A stretch of DNA of 64,000 bases from assembly GCA_903879715.1 (NCBI GenBank), contig CAIRMR010000097.1, positions 1 to 64,000 on the forward strand. The letters run 5' to 3'. The notes under the pieces are model-generated. The model was not told the DNA's origin and ran no database searches. It saw only the letters and a list, made by a program, of their open reading frames with translations. Of this stretch, positions 18,301-27,151 are shown in pieces. The translations under genes were made by a program, and so were the position numbers. How positions within the stretch are numbered: position 1 is the stretch's first letter; every line of letters starts with the position of its first letter. The DNA comes from an uncultured Bacteroidales bacterium. GTDB lineage: Bacteria; Bacteroidota; Bacteroidia; Bacteroidales; UBA4417.

Positions 18301-19877
18301 ATTTCACATTTACTTACGATATTGCCACTTGCAACAGATATAGCCCAATACCCAACATTGTCGCCAGGATATCCCCCGGCATACTGCATTTTCCAGTTTT
18401 CAATTTTTGATGTTTTTTTGCCGAAAAGATCAATCCTGCCGGCGCTGGAATGACTAACGGATTGAACTCCATCATTCTGTGAATCGAGTGGGTTTCCATA
18501 ATTATCATCGGCAATACTGGTAAATATTATAGGTTCCAGATCAGTTCCAAGGCCTGTTAAAGTACCGTTTGCAGTAATTCTGGCATTATAATCGCGGCAT
18601 TTTATTACCACTCCCGGATCAATAATGAGAGTTGCCGTATCAAGTACCGTTGTTAGACCACTGAGGCAATAACTTGGATTGTCAAGATTTTTGAACGATA
18701 ATTTTTTCAGACGGGCATCGTCAATCACATTTGAAGCCATAATTTTGACTGCCCTTATCTCTTTGTTATTAAATTTGATTGAGTCATTAGTAAAAACAGG
18801 AGCAGCATCCATACCCATGCTGATATTAAAACATTCACCGGATACTATTGAGGATACGTCGAAAGTACTGTTGGTAAAAATTGGCTTGCTCAAACCGTAA
18901 ACAACCAGGTTCCGGCCGTTATTTGTAAATTTACAGTTATCGATGCTTGGCGATGCCGAATTGATTTCCATCGCCGCATATTGATCATAGTCGTATGCAT
19001 AACTGTTTTTAAAGTTGCAGTACTTGAAAATACAAGCCGTATCAATTGAACTGGGGGTTACATTTATTCCAAGCCAATAGGATGCATTGGGTGATTTATC
19101 GAAGATAATAGGTTTGGCTGCTGTTCCGATTGCTTTAATTTTTCCACTGATATTAATTTCAGTATTAACAAGTCTCAATTCAACACCAGGTGAAATAAAA
19201 AGAGTACCCGTTTGGGCAACATTTAAAGTACTACAATAGTACGGTATTCCAATTTCCGGCAAATAAAAATTGCCTGGAATTTCAGAAAAATTCACGTAAA
19301 CATAATCACTGGTATTTCCTGTAAACTGGTTATTTATTCCAGTTTTAAGTTCACCCGGCCCATAGAAATAGATTGGATAATTGGTGTTTTTAATAGTTGT
19401 ATTTTCAATAAATAATTTGCCTGCGCCCGAAATCTGAACCCCATAATTGCTGAAATTGTTCAGGGTACATTTTTTTAAATTCAACTGCCCTTTCCTTGAA
19501 TACAAGTTGCTTGCATATTCAACAGTGCAACTGTCGAGAGTTACGCTACCGTTAAAACTGTATCCTTCGTACGAAACATAAATACCATCCCAGAAACCTT
19601 TTGTAGTGGAGGCATTGGCTGTAAATTTAACGCCCTTGGCATTTAAGGTTCCGAAAACCTGTAAATACACGCCTGAGTTAAACCTGATTTCAACCCCTTT
19701 TTCAATGGTAACAGTAGCCGTGCTACTAACATCCTGGTTTCCAGTTATAATATACGGACTGTTAGCTAATGTTAAAGTCCGGTCAACAGTAAAATAACCG
19801 CCAGGAATTGTGGTTTGTGCAAGTGATCCGAAAGTAAAAAGGAATGCACAAATGAGTAAAAGGGTAAACTTTTTCAT
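15330..19877 (-). CDS. Secreted beta-helix protein with dockerin, cohesin-like domain and T9SS tail
   Basis: A 1,515-residue protein with a signal peptide (cleavage after GSLAQ). Residues 25 to about 1200 are repeats of right-handed parallel beta-helix type, with recurring phrases such as GVVVKYTSNG, NGTLTGLGT and SPTIKNC that mark successive coils; this fold is typical of polysaccharide-binding or lyase-like surface proteins. At about residues 1214-1270 there is a type I dockerin with two F-hand loops, GDVSMNGEVKPYDASLVLQY and ADVSGNGVVSSFDASLILQY, each with Asp at loop positions 1 and 12 and Asn at 5. A cohesin-like domain follows (about 1285-1400), then a T9SS tail ending YSKKLLIK. It is the first gene of the cluster read leftward. 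The downstream gene carries three cohesin-like domains, suggesting a surface complex. No catalytic residues are claimed. Confidence 0.86.
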   Translation of the reverse strand: MKKFTLLLICAFLFTFGSLAQTTIPGGYFTVDRTLTLANSPYIITGNQDVSSTATVTIEKGVEIRFNSGVYLQVFGTLNAKGVKFTANASTTKGFWDGIYVSYEGYSFNGSVTLDSCTVEYASNLYSRKGQLNLKKCTLNNFSNYGVQISGAGKLFIENTTIKNTNYPIYFYGPGELKTGINNQFTGNTSDYVYVNFSEIPGNFYLPEIGIPYYCSTLNVAQTGTLFISPGVELRLVNTEINISGKIKAIGTAAKPIIFDKSPNASYWLGINVTPSSIDTACIFKYCNFKNSYAYDYDQYAAMEINSASPSIDNCKFTNNGRNLVVYGLSKPIFTNSTFDVSSIVSGECFNISMGMDAAPVFTNDSIKFNNKEIRAVKIMASNVIDDARLKKLSFKNLDNPSYCLSGLTTVLDTATLIIDPGVVIKCRDYNARITANGTLTGLGTDLEPIIFTSIADDNYGNPLDSQNDGVQSVSHSSAGRIDLFGKKTSKIENWKMQYAGGYPGDNVGYWAISVASGNIVSKCEIKNAFRAVNFSDNAQILNNSFINIDAYPLGRNVNQGTPVLIGNTVANVGNIGIIIGSFGTDSPTLKSFDFAGFTNVAYIIENTQTIPEGDVVSIDPGVVVKYTSNGLLVVNGALKAVGKANNKIIFTSTKDDSASGDSNNNGTATTPASGDWYGIDYSGTASDVNNILKNFEIRYSGNYYYYGTKGAIRITDCKVSIDSVKVNFSNSCALGIFGTANPVITNSQFYNLANAPICMDMFSSPVFSGAGNKIANTPRIGLLIRSQTIQGTVPIRSFAGYDTITYITEEAMTVTNQLTIPAGVTFKGPGIWYIKGRLEIQGTALKPVVFTTQEDDAYGNPKDLQQNGNSALSNSGAYFVFYDESNDLSTIDHALFRYSPAIPIQLTNASPKIQNSAFENLIYSGISLSGSSAPAITGCTFNNISFPFTTSLVTYPSVSTGNIISGTTGRAIRVTDETLTQDVILPKRDFAGKANIPYVFQNYTVGTGAKLTIKPGVVCKFMSSGYLNIQNGLIAKGGSTTDSTIVFTADRDDFYGGDTYGDGDANLPNKSYWQGIYFLNESIDENCWLENCILKDGTYNYYYNYYPQYDRGAITLDNSSPTIKNCLFESNYYGIIARNTSLPKITNCDFVGTDPTNGYGIYNQTATNTVTAINCWWNSNTGPKHTSNPAGTGERVSDYVTFTPWATQLAKPVLGDVSMNGEVKPYDASLVLQYAAGNITLSTKQKSVADVSGNGVVSSFDASLILQYSVGLISRFDPQAGKKSVLANDLATFSYPDQISEPATKTFQIPVTISTAQGIKALDLKFAIDENHIKFIQLNKSGLPADFSIATGFDDQKSEITISMASAYDLNLVNQSFVLEFEFQDSGITESQFGLTFGMANDYYLNNLPPIAQISGNSGITGIENLQNSAKPLTYTDQNGIHAIFNLSISNQNIQVQVVDMTGRIIYRRSVKNLSSGVHNLDLNYTDLENPHSGVYILSIRGEEFSYSKKLLIK

Positions 19878-20456
19878 ATTTGTAGAGATTTATTTATGAT
19901 TTGGGGTTTTAGGTATTTATTAAAATTCAACAATAGTAACTTGCATTTCATTTTCAGAAGCAGGACAATTTAAGTGCCTAGAGCAAAGGGAGCAAGACAG
20001 GAAAAATAAAAGTCAATATAGATATCAGGCGAAAAGTGCTCTTTTTAATTTAGAACGTTTCAAAATTATAACTTTGAAATTATCTCCGCAATAACACTAA
20101 AGTGTTATTTTTAATCTCAGTTTGCATAGGCGCAAACATTTTAAGAATGAATATTTTGTTTATATAAATAGCTTACAAATTTGAATTTGGCTATTTTTTG
20201 CGCCTTTTACTGAATTTTTCGATTATAAATTGTCATCCATTGAATTTCATAAAACTATGAGGAACATGCTAACCTGGAAAGTTGAATTGTTTATTTCTAA
20301 AACTCTAACAACAATGTGTTATTTAGATTTCAATACTGTAAAACATTAATTGTCCGAATGCTGATTAATGAAAACCCGAAAGGTCTTTCCTTGTTAAAGA
20401 CAAGATTTTTAGAACAGGCTCTATTCTGATAAATTGAAAACAGGTAGGAATAAAAA
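19878..20456. other. Intergenic region upstream of the secreted-protein cluster
   Basis: AT-rich DNA between two minus-strand genes, presumably holding the promoter of the three-gene cluster. I find no convincing TAnnTTTG box, hairpin or open reading frame in it. Confidence 0.5.
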
Positions 20457-20491
20457 AACGATTATGACTTCAGGAGTAAGCCATAATCGTT
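20450..20491 (-). terminator. Rho-independent terminator after tdh
   Basis: On the minus strand AACGATTATG (20491-20482) pairs perfectly with CATAATCGTT (20466-20457) and is followed by a run of T residues. It lies about 95 bases after the stop of the threonine dehydrogenase gene. Confidence 0.85.
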
Positions 20492-20583
20492 AAAATATGA
20501 GGAGTAATCATACAAACTCCTGTAAAACAATCAGATTATCAATATTTCTATTTAGCCTGTAAGATAGTTTAGGGCTTTTTCGA

Positions 20584-21609
20584 TTATCCCCAATTCAAAA
20601 TCACTTTCCCGCATTCGCCGCTTTCCATTACATCAAACCCTTTCTGGAAATCGGCAATTTCGAAGCGATGTGTAATTACCGGTGTTAAATCAATGCCGGT
20701 AATCAGCATCTGCTCCATCTGGTACCAGGTTTCCCACATTTCGCGGCCGTAAATGCCTTTCAGTGTTAAGGCTTTGAAAATTATTTTGTCCCATTTTACA
20801 GTGGTGGTGTTAGGCAAAATTCCCAGGAGCGCAATTTTGGATCCGTTGTACATGTTTTCAATCATGCTTTCAAAGGCAGTTGGTGATCCTGACATTTCCA
20901 GCCCGATATCAAATCCGCGCATATGCAGGTCTTTGATTGCCTGCTCTATGGTTTCACCTTTCAGAGGATTGATACAAAGTGTGGCTCCCATTTTTTTAGC
21001 GATATTCAGGCGGTAATCGCTCAGGTCGCTCACAACAATATTTCGGGCTCCTGCAAAACGACAAATAGCTGTCGCCATTGTACCGATCAATCCTGCACCT
21101 GTTATCAGCACATCCTCGCCAATCAACGGAAAGGATAACGCTGTATGAGTTGCATTTCCAAACGGATCCATAATAGAAGCCATTTCGTCGGAAATTCTCG
21201 CATCCAGGTGGACAACATTTTCGGCTGGTAATGAAAGGAATTCGGCAAAAGCCCCATCCCGGTTTACACCTATTCCAACTGTATTTTCGCATACATGCAG
21301 TTTCCCGCGGCGGCAGTTCCGGCAATGTCCGCAGGCAATATGACCTTCGCCTGTTACGCGGTCCCCAATTTCAATATTTTTTACACCACGACCTTTGTCT
21401 ACAATTACGCCAACATATTCGTGACCGATGGTCATAGGTGTTTTAATGGTTCTTGCCGACCAGTCATCCCATTTGTAAATATGCAAATCGGTGCCACAAA
21501 TGGCTGTCTTTTTAATTTGAATCAATACATCGTTTATGCCTATTTTTGGAACAGGAACATCTTCCATCCAAATTCCCTTCCCGGGACGAAGTTTTACCAG
21601 TGCTTTCAT
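20584..21609 (-). CDS. tdh: L-threonine 3-dehydrogenase
   Basis: A 341-residue cytoplasmic zinc alcohol-dehydrogenase-family enzyme that oxidises L-threonine with NAD+ to 2-amino-3-ketobutyrate, the first step of threonine conversion to glycine and acetyl-CoA. Visible features: the catalytic zinc site with Cys in AICGTDLHIY and GHEYVG, the structural zinc cluster in CGHCRNCRRGKLHVC, the Rossmann motif GAGLIGTMA, and the Tdh signatures DPFGNATHTAL and GIYGREMWETWYQME. The length is the family norm. No kbl gene lies next to it in this window, so its partner is elsewhere. It is transcribed alone and has its own terminator. Confidence 0.95.
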   Translation of the reverse strand: MKALVKLRPGKGIWMEDVPVPKIGINDVLIQIKKTAICGTDLHIYKWDDWSARTIKTPMTIGHEYVGVIVDKGRGVKNIEIGDRVTGEGHIACGHCRNCRRGKLHVCENTVGIGVNRDGAFAEFLSLPAENVVHLDARISDEMASIMDPFGNATHTALSFPLIGEDVLITGAGLIGTMATAICRFAGARNIVVSDLSDYRLNIAKKMGATLCINPLKGETIEQAIKDLHMRGFDIGLEMSGSPTAFESMIENMYNGSKIALLGILPNTTTVKWDKIIFKALTLKGIYGREMWETWYQMEQMLITGIDLTPVITHRFEIADFQKGFDVMESGECGKVILNWG

Positions 21610-21798
21610 AAAATATTTGAATTTAGTATCAGTTTAATATGCTGAATATGAGTTGGATGATACTTGTTATAGTTTGTTTTGCCAAACGTCTAACAAGTGG
21701 CTAAATTATCATATTTTTTTATCATTGGTTGGCTTAAATTTAAAATTCATAATACAACTTTATAGGAATATAATTATCCATTGTTGAAATTGATATTC

Positions 21799-21843
21799 AA
21801 AAAAAACTCCGGGTTAAAAACCAAATTTGATTTTTACTCCGGA
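21799..21843 (-). terminator. Terminator after the NarL-type two-component operon
   Basis: On the minus strand TCCGGAGTAAAAA (21843-21831) pairs with TTTTTAACCCGGA (21820-21808), with two mismatches in 13, and is followed by eight T residues. It lies 27 bases after the response-regulator stop. Confidence 0.8.
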
Positions 21844-21869
21844 AATTAAAACCCTAATTAGTTCTGAGT

Positions 21870-22487
21870 TTAGATTAAATTGTACTGAGCAGCAAGTTTG
21901 ATAAGATTAGCGGTATTTTTGACATCGAATTTCGAAAGCAGGCTATTCCTGTGAGTATCTACAGTTGTTGTGCTGATAAATAGTTTTTCAGCAATTTCTT
22001 TATTAATTAAGCCTTCGGCAATTAATTGCAGCACTTCCTTTTCCCTGCGTGTAATAACAGGTATTTGGGCATCTTTGTTTTCGCGCATAGTAACTGAGGC
22101 TTCGGAACTTAAAAACGTATCACCATTTATAACACTTTCGATAGCACTGACAATTTCCTCCCGGGAAGCATTTTTTAAAACATAACCCGAAGCGCCGTTC
22201 TGCATCATTTTCTGAATGTAGCTCTGCTGATTGAATGAACTTAATCCTATTATCAGAATTTCCGGGTATTTTTCTTTGATTTCCTTGCATAAATCTATTC
22301 CGCTTTTATCTGGCATATTGATATCAAGCAACAGTACATCCGGTTGTTGCTGATACAAAAAAGCCATACATGATGCGGCATTCATAGCATGACCCATCCA
22401 TTCAATATTCTTCTCTTGTAGCAGCATCGACCGTATGCCCTCCACTACCATATAATGATCGTCAGCAATAAATATTTTAATAGCCAT
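21870..22487 (-). CDS. NarL/LuxR-type response regulator
   Basis: A 205-residue cytoplasmic transcription regulator. The receiver domain (1-120) has the acidic pair D9-D10, the phospho-acceptor D55 in LLLDINMPD, and the conserved Lys in YVLKNA. The LuxR-type helix-turn-helix (about 140-205) has TRREKEVLQLIAEGLINKEI and FISTTTVDTHRNSLLSKF. It follows the kinase gene by 15 bases in the same orientation, so the two form an operon. The kinase should phosphorylate D55; the target genes are unknown. Confidence 0.93.
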   Translation of the reverse strand: MAIKIFIADDHYMVVEGIRSMLLQEKNIEWMGHAMNAASCMAFLYQQQPDVLLLDINMPDKSGIDLCKEIKEKYPEILIIGLSSFNQQSYIQKMMQNGASGYVLKNASREEIVSAIESVINGDTFLSSEASVTMRENKDAQIPVITRREKEVLQLIAEGLINKEIAEKLFISTTTVDTHRNSLLSKFDVKNTANLIKLAAQYNLI

Positions 22488-22502
22488 CTGAATATCTGTA
22501 TG

Positions 22503-24473
22503 TTAAAAGTACAATTCTATCTGAACCGAAGTTCCTTCTCCTATTGCAGAACGTATATCGAGTTTTCCTTTTAAAAATTCAACACGGTTCTGAATGTTTA
22601 TCCATCCTATTCCTTTGTTTGTCTTCAGCATGTTTGTGTCAAATCCTTTGCCGTCATCTTCAACAGTAACCGAAAGCTGCCCGTTGGATTTTGTAATCTG
22701 GACAATAGCAGATGTGGCCTCGGCATGTTTCATTGTATTGTTTATCAATTCCTGAACAATCCGATAAAGCGTAATAGCCACAGTCTGATCTATTGCAACA
22801 CCTTCCAGTCCAATGGATTGGTAATTGATTTTCAACGCGCCGCTTTGATTTATGTCGTTACAAAAATCGTTCAGGGCGGTATCCAAACCGAATCGTACCA
22901 GTGCTTCCGGCATCATATTATGAGCCACTCTGCGCATTTCCCTGATCGAACTGTCAAGCATATCCATGCTGCGTTCAAAAGCCTGATGATTTTCAGGCGT
23001 CATTACTAAATTGCCTTTCATAGTATTGAATGAATATTTAATTCCGCTGAGCATACCTCCCAATCCATCGTGAAGATCTTTTGCCAGGCGGGTACGTTCC
23101 TGCTCTTCGCCTTTCACTACTGCTTCCGCGGCTTCCAGTTGTTTTTCTGTCTCAAGTTCACTGATGCGTTGCTGCTGTAATTTTTGCTTTTGTTTGATGT
23201 TGCGGTATGTAAGCAATGAAATAATCAGCAATGTAATTGCGCTGGCTAGTAAGAAATAATTGAGCGTGTTTTTATGATGTATGGTAAGGGCCTGAATTTG
23301 CTTGTCTATTTCCAGCTGATTAATTGCATCCTGTTGCTTTTCATATTTATATCGGGCTTGCCTGAATTCAAGTTGTTTGATATTATCCTCCTGGTATAAT
23401 AATTCTTTTATCACTCCCACCGAATCTTTGAATGCGAATGCTTTTGTGAAATTCCCCAGTTGTTTGTATACTTCAGCATAATTTTCAAAATACATTTGTT
23501 TGGAAACACTTGGTTTTGAGAAATCAAGATATTTGGCTGAAGAATCCAGGTGAGCAGCTGCCTGACGGGCTAATTTTAATTCAGCTTCGTTTCCTGCAAT
23601 GTTGAGGAAGTTATTACCAATATCAGGTGTAGAATTGTATTTTTTCGCAAACTCCAGGCAATTAGTATAGTATTCAATAGCCTTGCGATATTGTTTGGTA
23701 TTATAGTAATACATAGCCTTCATAAAATCAGAGGAGTAGATTATACCAGGTTGATTCATCTCAATTGCCATCTGCTTTGATGAATCCAATACGGCAAGCC
23801 CTTCGGTTCCTCGCTTTGCGGTTACAAGGTTGCCACCATGGGCATACAAGGCATTCATAAGGTTTATTCTGTCCTTTCCTTTTCGGGCCCTATCAAGACC
23901 TTTCCTGCTGTAAATAAGCGCTTCGTCATATTTATTAATCGTACCGTAAACAATAGAGAAATTGCTGTAAAGTATTGCCAGATCAGCGCTATTAGGATCG
24001 TTTTTCATGTAATTATCTTCCGCCTTCATATAGTAATAGATGGCAGTTTCAGAATCGCCATTTCGATAATGTATTAGGCCAAGGTTGATATACGCTGAAC
24101 TGAGGGAGAGTGTTGCCCTGCGATTAGCCGGATATTTTGAAAATATTTTTATAGCTTTTTCATAATTGGTAATTGCCTGGAAAGGTTGTTTATCAATGTA
24201 CAGAGTTGCAGCCAGGAAATATGCCTGTCCCAGGAAAAACTCATTGCCGGTTGCCCTGGCAATACGTAAAATTTCTTTCTGATGTTGCCAGCTCTCAATT
24301 GTATCAGTTGTCCTGATCCTGTTGCCTAATTGAACCAGCATGCGGACTTTTTCAGTATCGTTCTTCTCGACCTGGATTTTAGTCCTGAGACTATCCAGAA
24401 ATGAGTTTTGACTAAAAGCAATATTCTGGGAAATGATTAAAAACAGGAATAGGCAATACTTGAAGTTCTGCAT
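22503..24473 (-). CDS. TPR-containing sensor histidine kinase (HisKA_3 type)
   Basis: About 656 residues. The ATG at 24473 is preferred because it begins directly with a signal peptide (cleavage after IAFSQ); a longer reading frame starts at a TTG at 24593. A sensor region of tetratricopeptide repeats (about 60-330, e.g. LINLGLIHYRNGDSETAIYYY and ALIYSRKGLDRARKG) is probably periplasmic. It is followed by a coiled region, a transmembrane helix (LNYFLLASAITLLIISLL), the HisKA_3 dimerisation box with the phosphorylated His in AKDLHDGLGG, and a HATPase domain with N-box QELINNTMKHA and G-boxes DDGKGF and GIGWINIQNR. This TPR-HisKA_3 architecture is common in Bacteroidota. It partners with the regulator 15 bases downstream. 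The signal sensed cannot be told. Confidence 0.92.
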   Translation of the reverse strand: MQNFKYCLFLFLIISQNIAFSQNSFLDSLRTKIQVEKNDTEKVRMLVQLGNRIRTTDTIESWQHQKEILRIARATGNEFFLGQAYFLAATLYIDKQPFQAITNYEKAIKIFSKYPANRRATLSLSSAYINLGLIHYRNGDSETAIYYYMKAEDNYMKNDPNSADLAILYSNFSIVYGTINKYDEALIYSRKGLDRARKGKDRINLMNALYAHGGNLVTAKRGTEGLAVLDSSKQMAIEMNQPGIIYSSDFMKAMYYYNTKQYRKAIEYYTNCLEFAKKYNSTPDIGNNFLNIAGNEAELKLARQAAAHLDSSAKYLDFSKPSVSKQMYFENYAEVYKQLGNFTKAFAFKDSVGVIKELLYQEDNIKQLEFRQARYKYEKQQDAINQLEIDKQIQALTIHHKNTLNYFLLASAITLLIISLLTYRNIKQKQKLQQQRISELETEKQLEAAEAVVKGEEQERTRLAKDLHDGLGGMLSGIKYSFNTMKGNLVMTPENHQAFERSMDMLDSSIREMRRVAHNMMPEALVRFGLDTALNDFCNDINQSGALKINYQSIGLEGVAIDQTVAITLYRIVQELINNTMKHAEATSAIVQITKSNGQLSVTVEDDGKGFDTNMLKTNKGIGWINIQNRVEFLKGKLDIRSAIGEGTSVQIELYF

Positions 24474-24593
24474 GTATGAAAATAAATTCAAGGGTGGATT
24501 ATTCTCAGTTCTGAGCTTGAAGTTGGAAAGGAATTTGCGCATGTTTTTTCTCATTTTCCAGATATGAATGTAAACTGTATTTCCACTATGCAA

Positions 24594-25100
24594 ATTAAAC
24601 CATTACAGAAAAAGCAAGCCTCCCCTTTTTCCATGATTTTGAGTTGCTTAAACAAATATCATGTTTTTACACGATATCGAACCTACTAAGATAGCTAGAT
24701 ATTTGCATTCAACATTACAACAGGGAATAAATGAAAAAAGTAATCTCTTTTTCTTTGGTAAATAGGTCATCGCGTTGTTGCTTTAAAAGGATAAAAACTA
24801 CGGGCTTGCTGAACAGGCCATTCTTGAAATATAAAAGATTCAAAAAAGTTTCCCGAACCTTAAATATGGCCTATAGTGAGCCTTTGATTGAAACACCTTC
24901 ACTGATTGCTTTCTATCTGGCCTGTGTAATAAAACAATGAAACCATTAATTGTTCAGTAATAGCTTGTTAGTGTTGTTCAAAGTTTTAATAAGAAGCATT
25001 AACAATAATATGCCAAATATAGGAATACAAGTGAAACTATTAGAACAGAAGCGCATAGTTCCCTTGGAAAGTTAAATAAATCAAATAATAAATGTGTAAA
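24594..25100. other. Intergenic region between divergent genes
   Basis: AT-rich DNA that must contain promoters for the leftward kinase operon and the rightward secreted-protein pair. No terminator, clear promoter box or RNA gene was recognised. Confidence 0.5.
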
Positions 25101-25105
25101 TTTTA

Positions 25106-25114
25106 AAAAGGAGG
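25106..25114 (+). promoter_or_regulatory. Unusually strong Shine-Dalgarno sequence
   Basis: AAAAGGAGG lies 5 bases before the ATG at 25120. Bacteroidota genes rarely carry such a full anti-16S complement, and no other gene in this window has one, so this gene is probably translated at a high level. Confidence 0.6.
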
Positions 25115-25119
25115 AAAAA

Positions 25120-25623
25120 ATGAAATACAAAAGATTGAAATTAAGTGCAATTCTATTGCTAGCAATAGGGCTGTCAGAACTAAGGGCACAGGAAACCATT
25201 CCTGCAGCAGGTGGCAATGCTGCCGGAAGCGGAGGCTCGGTGAGCTTTACTGTCGGGCAGGTAGTATTTACTTCCGGCACAGGAACCAGTGGTTCCGTAG
25301 CGGCAGGTGTTCAGCAACCATATGAAATATCGGTTGTAACCGGACTTAATGATGACCCTGGGATAAGTCTTATTTGTTCTGTGTATCCAAATCCTACAAC
25401 GGATTTCCTGATACTCAGCATCGAAGGAGATTTGCCGACTACTTACACAGCATATCTCTATAACTCAAACGGCATGCTTTTGAAAAAAGTGAAAATTGAA
25501 ACCAATGAAACAAGAATTGATGTGAGTAACCTGGTTATTGCTTCTTACTTTCTGAAAATTGTCAATACAACGAAAAAATCAACCTCACAAGAAGTCAAAA
25601 CATTTAAAATCATTAAAAACTAA
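25120..25623 (+). CDS. Small secreted protein with T9SS sorting domain
   Basis: A 167-residue protein: signal peptide (cleavage after LRAQ), a Gly/Ser/Ala-rich segment (AAGGNAAGSGGSVSFTVGQ, about 27-45) repeated in style at GTGTSGSVAAGVQQPYEI, then a T9SS type A domain with VYPNPTTDFL and a Lys-rich end. Proteins of this layout are common in Bacteroidota and usually sit, as here, directly before a tail-fibre-like protein (5 bases separate the two). It is probably a surface or appendage component; there is no biochemical role I can support. The start is fixed by the strong ribosome binding site. Confidence 0.85.
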   Translation: MKYKRLKLSAILLLAIGLSELRAQETIPAAGGNAAGSGGSVSFTVGQVVFTSGTGTSGSVAAGVQQPYEISVVTGLNDDPGISLICSVYPNPTTDFLILSIEGDLPTTYTAYLYNSNGMLLKKVKIETNETRIDVSNLVIASYFLKIVNTTKKSTSQEVKTFKIIKN

Positions 25624-25628
25624 ACTCT

Positions 25629-26672
25629 ATGAAAAACATATACACCCTATTTGCAACTATATTATTATCGGTTAACGTTTTCGCCCAGGCACCACAAAAA
25701 ATGAGTTTTCAGGCTGTGGTCCGTGATGCTGGAAATTCCCTTGTTAAAAATCATTCAGTGGGAATGAAAATAAGTATTTTACAGGGAACAACTCCTGTTT
25801 ATGTTGAAACACAAACTACTTCAACCAATGCCAACGGGCTCGTAACATTGGAAATCGGCGGAGGAACAGTTGTTTCGGGTAATTTTTCGACCATCAATTG
25901 GAATAGTGGAACTTATTCTGTAAAAACAGAAACTGATCCGGCCGGTGGAACCAATTTTACTATTTCAGGCACAAGCAAGTTACTTAGTGTGCCGTACGCA
26001 TTAAACAGCGGAGATAATAAATGGTCGTCTAACGCATATGGAATAAATAATAATGCCGGACATGTTGGAATTGGAACAAATTTGCCAAATACTCAATTAC
26101 ATGTTAAGTCAGCTTCGGCTAACCTTGCCACTTTTGATGGAGGGAATAGTTTATGGGTAACATTGGCTGAAAACGGAATAAACAGAGGATATATAGGTAG
26201 TTTTGCCGGAAATCCTGAAGATGTCGATTTTGGAACTTACGATGGAAATACAATTGGTTCTGTTCATCTAACAACAAATGATGCTCCCAAATTAACAGTA
26301 ATCAATAATGGTAACGTTGGTATCGGAACAACTACCCCAACCACAAAACTTGAAGTGAATGGAGCCACCAAACTGGGAACCGATGCCCCGGCAATTAAAA
26401 TGAAAAAACTAACAGGAACTACAAGTGCTACACAAGGAGGGCAAACAAGTATTGCGCATGGTGTAAATAGTGCTAAAATTCTGGCTGTAAATGTGCTTGT
26501 ACAGTATGTAAATACTGTTGGGAATGATGTCCCTTCATCTTACAATGCAAATCCAGGTTATGAATTTGATTATTATATTTCTGCTACTGATATAATAGTT
26601 TGGCCCAAAACAGGGAACTCTGCAAATATTTTGTCGAAACCAATTAAGATATTGATAAGCTATGAAGAATAA
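25629..26672 (+). CDS. Secreted tail-fibre-like protein with GNVGIGTTTPxxKLxV repeats
   Basis: A 347-residue protein with a signal peptide (cleavage after NVFAQ). The N-terminal part (about 20-130), beginning PQKMSFQAVVRDAGN and reaching LLSVPYALNSGD, is a conserved Bacteroidota module. Two phage-fibre-type repeats follow, GHVGIGTNLPNTQLHV and GNVGIGTTTPTTKLEV, around a beta-rich segment; such repeats normally precede chaperone or trimeric fibre domains. There is no T9SS tail. It is probably co-transcribed with the small T9SS protein just upstream and may form a surface fibre with it. The function is inferred from the architecture only. Confidence 0.82.
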   Translation: MKNIYTLFATILLSVNVFAQAPQKMSFQAVVRDAGNSLVKNHSVGMKISILQGTTPVYVETQTTSTNANGLVTLEIGGGTVVSGNFSTINWNSGTYSVKTETDPAGGTNFTISGTSKLLSVPYALNSGDNKWSSNAYGINNNAGHVGIGTNLPNTQLHVKSASANLATFDGGNSLWVTLAENGINRGYIGSFAGNPEDVDFGTYDGNTIGSVHLTTNDAPKLTVINNGNVGIGTTTPTTKLEVNGATKLGTDAPAIKMKKLTGTTSATQGGQTSIAHGVNSAKILAVNVLVQYVNTVGNDVPSSYNANPGYEFDYYISATDIIVWPKTGNSANILSKPIKILISYEE

Positions 26673-26726
26673 TAAGACTTCAACTGTTACTGAAAACTCA
26701 AATTGAAAAATTGATTACCATGAATC

Positions 26727-26763
26727 AAGAACTGCTGAATGTAATTATATAGCAGTTCTTTCC
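26727..26763 (+). terminator. Probable terminator after the fibre-like gene
   Basis: AAGAACTGCT (26727-26736) pairs perfectly with AGCAGTTCTT (26751-26760) around a 14-base loop. The T-run after it is short, so termination may be partial. Confidence 0.6.
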
Positions 26764-27151
26764 GGTTATAGTAAACTGGTTTAGAATGTAAATACATGAT
26801 TTGTAGCATTTAAAGCGTTTTTGGCTTTATTTTAGTAATCAATTATCTGAAAATATATTCGAAATCAGGTAACGAAATGTAAGAATGTGCAAATCTGATA
26901 TACCGGATAAATCTGCAGCTTTTATGCTTCAATTTAATGACTTCGAACAAATATAAGGTAGGTTGACTACCAGGATTTAAATGGTTTTAAGAATTTCAGA
27001 ATTCATTATTGGATTTGTATTCAGATAAGCAGATTTGATATATGCTGATATACAGCTATATAGGAACAATTCAGGTTTGCTGCTCCAAAATTGACTATTT
27101 TTACAGTGAAATAATACCGAAGCATTAATTATCTCTCAATCTTCTGGTTGT
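26764..27151. other. Intergenic region
   Basis: AT-rich spacer with no gene. A weak promoter-like pair (TTTG at 27076, TATTTTTA at 27096-27103) lies 48 bases before the next ATG, but the spacing is shorter than usual. Confidence 0.4.

Noticed and set aside
24731-24940. Short plus-strand open reading frame of 69 codons
   Set aside because: Lys/Arg-rich composition, no domain, no neighbour logic and no ribosome binding signal.
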